Made by a program: the position numbers and the translations under genes. DNA of 45,848 bases from an uncultured bacterium (GTDB lineage Bacteria > Verrucomicrobiota > Kiritimatiellia > CAIKKV01 > CAITUY01): positions 1 to 45,848 of the forward strand of contig CAIVSY010000005.1 in assembly GCA_903908715.1 (NCBI GenBank), in the 5' to 3' direction. Position 1 is the stretch's first letter; each line of letters opens with the position of its first letter. Below, piece by piece: positions 42,101-45,848 of this stretch. The notes below the pieces were generated by a model. That model was not told the origin of the DNA. It made no database searches and worked only from the letters and a program-made list of their open reading frames with translations.

Positions 42101-43045
42101 ATGAAAGCCGCGGTGCTGAACGAGAAAGGGTTTCATATCATCGAGAAGGAGATCCCCGTCCCCGGCCCGGGGCAGGTCCTCGTGAAGACGGCAGGCTGCG
42201 GCGTCTGCGAAGGCGATCTCTTCCGCTACATCCACCGGCACGAGCTGGCCAGCATGAACTTCAAAGGCATCCAAATCGGCCATGAGGGCTCCGGGGTGGT
42301 CACGGCCGTCGGCCCCTATGTCGAACATTTTTCGGTCGGTGACCGCGTGACTTCACTGTACGGCGACTACGCAGAGTACTTCCTGGCAGAGGCCAGCCAC
42401 CTGGTCCACATACCCGATGGCATCAAAACCCATATGGCTCTCGGCGAACCGGTTGCCTGCTGCATGGCCGGCGCGGAGCATTTCGGCATCGCACTGGGCG
42501 ATCGTGTCGCTGTTTTCGGGATCGGGTTCATGGGTTTGGTCACCCTGCAACTCGCCAGGCTGCAAGGTGCCAGCGAGGTCGTGGTCTTTGACATCATCGA
42601 CTGGCGCCTGGATAAAGCCCTGGCCATGGGCGCGGATCGTGCGGTGAACAACCGGGAACGCGACGCGGCGGCGCTGCTGGCCGAATATGGAGAGTTCGAT
42701 GTCTTCATCGAAGCCGCCGGTGTGCAGGCCGCTATCGACGTCGGCACCGCTCTGACCCGCAAGCACGGCACGCTCAATCTCGTCGGCTACCATCAGTCCG
42801 AGGGCGGCAAGCGCAGTGTCGACATGAAGACCTGGAACTACAAGGCGCTGACGGTGGTGAACAGCCACATCCGCGATGACGTGCACAAGCGCAAGCTGAT
42901 GGCGGATTGCCTGCGGCTCATGGCGGCGGGCCGGCTCAACATCGACGCACTCATCGCCAACTATGACTTCGCCAATATCAGCCGGGCCTTCGAAGACCTG
43001 GCCGCCCGCAAGAAAGGCCTTCTCAAGGCGAACCTCGTTTTTTGA
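42101..43045 (+). CDS. medium-chain zinc-type alcohol/sugar dehydrogenase
   Basis: A 314-aa MDR protein. GroES-like domain: MKAAVLNEKGFHIIEKEIPV, GCGVCEGDLFRY (Cys of the catalytic zinc), IQIGHEGSGVVTAVGPYV (His-Glu). Rossmann domain: VAVFGIGFMGLVTLQLARLQ and VVVFDIIDWRLDKALAMGAD. It lacks the four-Cys structural zinc loop, so it is shorter than classical ADHs. ATG 42101 has GGAG 7 bases upstream; an upstream in-frame ATG at 42083 contains that SD. Next to a sugar epimerase and a beta-glucosidase, a polyol or keto-sugar substrate is plausible but unproven. Confidence 0.87.
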   Translation: MKAAVLNEKGFHIIEKEIPVPGPGQVLVKTAGCGVCEGDLFRYIHRHELASMNFKGIQIGHEGSGVVTAVGPYVEHFSVGDRVTSLYGDYAEYFLAEASHLVHIPDGIKTHMALGEPVACCMAGAEHFGIALGDRVAVFGIGFMGLVTLQLARLQGASEVVVFDIIDWRLDKALAMGADRAVNNRERDAAALLAEYGEFDVFIEAAGVQAAIDVGTALTRKHGTLNLVGYHQSEGGKRSVDMKTWNYKALTVVNSHIRDDVHKRKLMADCLRLMAAGRLNIDALIANYDFANISRAFEDLAARKKGLLKANLVF

Positions 43046-43075
43046 TGGAGAGGCTCCCTTGCAGTTGGAGGAAAC

Positions 43076-43095
43076 GGCCGGCCTGGAAACCGGCC
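43076..43095. terminator. GC-rich hairpin between convergent dehydrogenase and beta-glucosidase genes
   Basis: GGCCGG, 8-base loop, CCGGCC, 31 bases after the dehydrogenase stop. No U-tract follows, so it could be a Rho-assisted or bidirectional stop, or chance. The rest of the 166-base gap shows nothing clear. Confidence 0.3.
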
Positions 43096-43211
43096 CTTCA
43101 GATTGCTCATCCGGGCCCATGAAGGGTCGGGTTCCACCCCGACCTGTCCCCTCGCGGAGCCCCGGCGTAACCCGGCTTGAATCGATGGCTGATGCCGACG
43201 ACCGGGATCCG

Positions 43212-44609
43212 TCATGACCTGGGCGCCGGCCAGTTGTCGGTGGCTTGACCGGCCGGCAATACCGCTCCGTTGCTGGCAATCACCTTCCCATACCAGCGGC
43301 CACTGTCCTTGATTGTCCGCTTCTGAGTCCGGTAATCCACGTGGACCAGCCCGAAACGCTTGCGGTAGCCGGAACTCCATTCAAAATTATCCATGATCGA
43401 CCACTGGAAATAGCCCCGGATATCCACACCGTCGGCCAGGGCGCGGCGAACTCCCATGAGATGACGAGTCAGGAAATCAATGCGGGCGTTATCGTGCACG
43501 CAACCGTCCAGCCCGACCCAGTCATGACTGGCCATGCCATTCTCAGTGATGAGGATCGGCTTGCCATAGCGCTCCTGCAGGAACCGTGACGTCCAATACA
43601 GGCAATCCGGCGTAATCGACCAGTTAAAGTCGGTGTGGGGATAGTCATTGCCGTAGGCGACCACCTCGGGGGTGCCGGCCGGCCCCGCCTGCACCGTCTC
43701 TGAATAGTAGCAATTGAAGCCAAAGAAATCGATGGGGGCGGAAATGATGGCCATGTCCCCCTCCCGGACTTGCGGAGCGGCGGCCCCGAAGAGCGCCAGC
43801 CCATCGGCCGGGTACTCTCCCTTGAGTATGGGATCCATGCCCCAGGTGACATTCCACATGTCTGCAGCCGAACAGGCGAAAAGGTGGTTCTTCGCCGCCG
43901 CCACATCGCGGGGCGTCGGGCTGGCCGGCCGAAAAGTGCGGAAACAGGGTGCCGCACCGATCCGGGCCGGCTGCCGGCTGCGCGCCCGAATCGTCTGGAC
44001 CGCCCGCCCATGGGCCAGCAGCACATGATGCCAAACGCGATTCACCTGGCGCAACTCCAGCTTGATGCCGGGGGCCTGAATCCCATCCTGATGCCCCATG
44101 CCTACGAAGCAGGTCGGCTCGTTGAGGGTAAACCAGTGCTTCACCCGGTCGGAAAAGCGGTCCACCAGCAGTGCCGTGTAATCAGCAAACCAGTGGGGCG
44201 AATCCGGGTTGAGCCAGCCGCCGCGATGGAAGAGAGCCAGCGGATAGTCCCAATGGAACAGCGTGACCCAAGGCTCAATGCCGGCCGCCAACAATGTGTC
44301 GATCAGCCGGTCATAGAAGGCCAATCCCGCCTCGTTGACTGCGCCCGTACCCTCGGGAATAACTCGCGGCCACATCACCGAAAACCGATAGGCCTTGAGC
44401 CCGATCTCGGCCATAATCCGCACATCCTCGGCCGAGCGGTGGTAATGGTCGCAGGCGGTAAAACCGGTGTCATTGCCGAGGATGAAATCCCCCCGGCGGC
44501 AGACCATGTCCCAAATGGAATCGCCGCAACCGTCCACACCCTGGGTATTGCCTTCGATCTGATAGCTGGCCGCCGCCGCACCCCACACAAAATCCTTGGA
44601 AAAACTCAT
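43212..44609 (-). CDS. GH1 family beta-glucosidase
   Basis: A 465-aa glycoside hydrolase family 1 enzyme. Opening MSFSKDFVWGAAAASYQIEG, FSVMWPRVIPEGTGAVNEAG, the acid/base Glu in HWFTLNEPTCF, the nucleophile Glu in PILITENGMAS, and the C-terminal WSIMDNFEWSSGYRKRFGLV aglycone-site block. No signal peptide, so cytoplasmic. Two ATGs (44612, 44609) occur; the second lies 4 bases after GGGAGAGG and is preferred. Hydrolyses beta-glucosides or related aryl or disaccharide substrates; exact specificity not readable. Confidence 0.95.
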   Translation of the reverse strand: MSFSKDFVWGAAAASYQIEGNTQGVDGCGDSIWDMVCRRGDFILGNDTGFTACDHYHRSAEDVRIMAEIGLKAYRFSVMWPRVIPEGTGAVNEAGLAFYDRLIDTLLAAGIEPWVTLFHWDYPLALFHRGGWLNPDSPHWFADYTALLVDRFSDRVKHWFTLNEPTCFVGMGHQDGIQAPGIKLELRQVNRVWHHVLLAHGRAVQTIRARSRQPARIGAAPCFRTFRPASPTPRDVAAAKNHLFACSAADMWNVTWGMDPILKGEYPADGLALFGAAAPQVREGDMAIISAPIDFFGFNCYYSETVQAGPAGTPEVVAYGNDYPHTDFNWSITPDCLYWTSRFLQERYGKPILITENGMASHDWVGLDGCVHDNARIDFLTRHLMGVRRALADGVDIRGYFQWSIMDNFEWSSGYRKRFGLVHVDYRTQKRTIKDSGRWYGKVIASNGAVLPAGQATDNWPAPRS

Positions 44610-44934
44610 CATACCTCTCCCGTTACCATCGCCGGCCCGATTTATCACGGAGCTATTTTGTTTACAACCTATTGATTATTGAAAAGTTGCCAGCAAATCA
44701 ACCCGGCATGACAGAAAGCAACCCTCCAGCGGCAGGTTCGTATAATGAACGCCAGTCCTGCCATCATCTCATCTGCCTTTCATTTGGTTCTGCCAATCGT
44801 TGCCGTTCAGAATGCCCAGTTGGCGAGGCTATTCTGCGACGGCGTGTTGGGCGTCCTTTGGGTGGGCCTATTTCAGGTCTTCCAAAGGCAGGATTTGTTT
44901 CGTATGTCGGACCGTTAAAATCGAACGGGAGGCG
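44610..44934. other. intergenic region upstream of the beta-glucosidase, no gene seen
   Basis: About 320 bases with no credible ORF. The part next to the GH1 gene is AT-rich and holds TTGTTTACAA (44658-44667), an inverted repeat TTGT/ACAA that could be a sugar-regulator operator in the GH1 promoter; this is speculative. The remainder toward vapC shows no feature. Confidence 0.4.
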
Positions 44935-45345
44935 TCAGCGGCGCGGCTTGCCGCGTACGCCGGGTGCCTTGGTTCGGGCTGTTCTGTACTCGACTCCGGG
45001 CAGACCTGCGAAGTGTTCATCCTGTGTCCAAAGCGTGGCCGGCTCCGACCATGCCGTCGACAGTATCAGGCTGTCCGCCATGGGGAGACGATGTTTGAGG
45101 CTGATCAGAGCCGCACGTAGTGCTATCGGTTCAGAGACTTCCGTCACCCGGCCTTGCTTCATCTGGCCAATGGCTTGCAACGCTTTCGCTTCATCCGCAA
45201 CCGCGTTCACCTTCTTGAACACCTCGTACAGGCATATCACGGGAACAAGGAGGTTATCGACATCTTCAATCAGGGGCGCAAACACACCGGCATTGCGGCC
45301 CTCAAACAGGAACTCGATCCAGCCTGATGTGTCCACAACATTCAT
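44935..45345 (-). CDS. vapC: VapC-type PIN-domain ribonuclease toxin
   Basis: A 136-aa PIN-domain protein: MNVVDTSGWIEFLF with the first catalytic Asp, a central VPVICLYEVFKKV (Glu), RLPMADSLILSTAW (Asp) and LWTQDEHFAGLPGV (Asp). These four acidic residues form the Mg-dependent RNase site of VapC toxins. ATG 45345 overlaps the antitoxin stop as ATGA. The C-terminal 15 residues (ARTKAPGVRGKPRR) extend beyond the usual PIN fold. Target RNA unknown. Confidence 0.92.
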   Translation of the reverse strand: MNVVDTSGWIEFLFEGRNAGVFAPLIEDVDNLLVPVICLYEVFKKVNAVADEAKALQAIGQMKQGRVTEVSEPIALRAALISLKHRLPMADSLILSTAWSEPATLWTQDEHFAGLPGVEYRTARTKAPGVRGKPRR

Positions 45346-45551
45346 ACCCGATCCTCCTCGTCACGCTCGAATCGGGCGTCATACTCCTTGAGAAAACCCC
45401 GCATGCTCCGCATGGGGCGCACCGGAATCAGCTCGATACGATCATCGAAACAAACGACCTGCAAGCGCTCGCCTGCCCGAATACGGGCGCGCTCCCTGAC
45501 CGCAAGCGGAATTACAACCTGGTATTTCGGGGATACGGTTACAGTATCCAT
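45342..45551 (-). CDS. vapB: AbrB/SpoVT-type VapB antitoxin
   Basis: A 69-aa swapped-hairpin DNA-binding protein: TVTVSPKYQVVIPLAVRERA is the AbrB/MazE-like core, followed by RAGERLQVVCFDDRIELIPV and a toxin-binding tail MRSMRGFLKEYDARFERDEE. AAGGAG lies 9 bases before the ATG. The VapB-VapC order with a 4-base overlap is the standard module, normally autorepressed by the complex; an AT-rich TATTATACGTAGCACTATA stretch just upstream is a likely promoter/operator. Confidence 0.92.
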   Translation of the reverse strand: MDTVTVSPKYQVVIPLAVRERARIRAGERLQVVCFDDRIELIPVRPMRSMRGFLKEYDARFERDEEDRV

Positions 45552-45679
45552 GGCATCGATCTCCTTATAGTGCTACGTATAATAGATCGAATGGCTCGCA
45601 GTCGATACATTTCTTGTCCCGAACGCTGATCAGCAAGCTGAATGAGCCGGCAGGGCGAATTCTAGCCTGACTGATCTTG

Positions 45680-45848
45680 TCAGAACCTCTGTGTCTTGTA
45701 GTTTGGAATCACTCTTTGGATCAAATTCCTGAATCGATCAACCTCATCTCCGTCCTTGAAGGCTTTCTTGGAAATGACCGTGTACATGCACTTCCCATAC
45801 AAGAGCAGGAAAATCAAAGAGTCTTCTATCACTCCATCGTAATGTGAC
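45680..45848 (-). CDS. C-terminal end of an unknown gene entering from the right edge
   Basis: An open minus-strand frame from the window edge to TGA at 45680-45682 encodes about 55 residues: SHYDGVIEDSLIFLLLYGKC, MYTVISKKAFKDGDEVDRF, RNLIQRVIPNYKTQRF. Composition (mixed hydrophobic and charged, a regular helix at the end) is protein-like, and the region is lower in GC than its neighbours. Family not recognised; the start is outside the window. The gap to vapB (45552-45679) shows only the vapB promoter region. Confidence 0.6.
   Translation of the reverse strand, partial: SHYDGVIEDSLIFLLLYGKCMYTVISKKAFKDGDEVDRFRNLIQRVIPNYKTQRF

Noticed and set aside
41057..42328. A 423-aa minus-strand frame across the epimerase and dehydrogenase region
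   Set aside because: Antisense to two convincing plus-strand genes and rich in His/Gly/Asp with no motif.

Overview
The window is high-GC DNA from a Gram-negative (diderm) bacterium: it encodes a TolC-type outer-membrane channel, an RND metal pump and a beta-barrel porin ending in Phe. Gene content (FloA with two NfeD proteins, xylose-isomerase-like epimerases, SiR/siroheme gene fusions, AT-rich promoter islands in GC-rich DNA) suggests the PVC superphylum, perhaps Kiritimatiellota or Verrucomicrobiota. That placement is inference; no rRNA or marker gene is present.

Region A (1-6702, minus strand) is a metal-homeostasis block. A DtxR-type repressor has an operator between its own -35 and -10 boxes, and the same TTAGG-N4-CCTAA element precedes a porin. 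Behind the porin come an FMN-binding secreted protein, a small cysteine-rich exported protein, and a CzcC/CzcB/CzcA-type tripartite efflux pump whose last gene leaves the window on the left.

Region B (6766-26380, minus strand) is a nearly unbroken run of 16 genes, many joined by 1-4 base stop/start overlaps. Read in the direction of transcription: cysH, a small membrane zinc-ribbon protein, cysD, cysN (with a degenerate CysC domain), DUF2061, metY, a ThiS-like sulfur carrier, a ThiF/MoeB-like activating enzyme, a JAMM protease, a sulfite reductase fused to HEPN-like and TusA domains, cysK, nirC, a nirB-nirD fusion, a sirC-hemA fusion, a hemC-cobA-hemD fusion, hemB and hemL. It covers sulfate to sulfide, nitrite to ammonium, and the whole route from glutamyl-tRNA to siroheme, the cofactor both reductases share. 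Carrier, activating enzyme, JAMM protease, MetY and sulfite reductase match the protein-thiocarboxylate homocysteine pathway (HcyS/HcyF/HcyD/MetY/Sir) described in Wolinella succinogenes. The carrier has residues after its Gly-Gly, so protease processing is expected. Three of the few real spacers in this run hold different 7-bp-periodic repeat arrays, and one of them encodes the last two residues and the stop codon of the carrier.

Region C (26579-32843) is accessory: an EamA transporter, a Fic protein, an unrecognised 822-aa exported protein with 14-aa repeats, a DUF3037 protein, and decayed gene fragments upstream of it.

Region D (32844-37714, plus strand) is a membrane-organisation cluster: NfeD/ClpP-type protease, short NfeD, bactofilin-like membrane protein, flotillin-like FloA and a proline-rich membrane-anchored protein.

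Region E (37718-45848) has two TIM-barrel sugar epimerases, an N-acetylmuramoyl-alanine amidase, a TPR protein, a medium-chain dehydrogenase, a GH1 beta-glucosidase, a VapBC toxin-antitoxin pair, and the C-terminal end of an unknown gene at the right edge. No tRNA, rRNA, insertion sequence or CRISPR array was seen.
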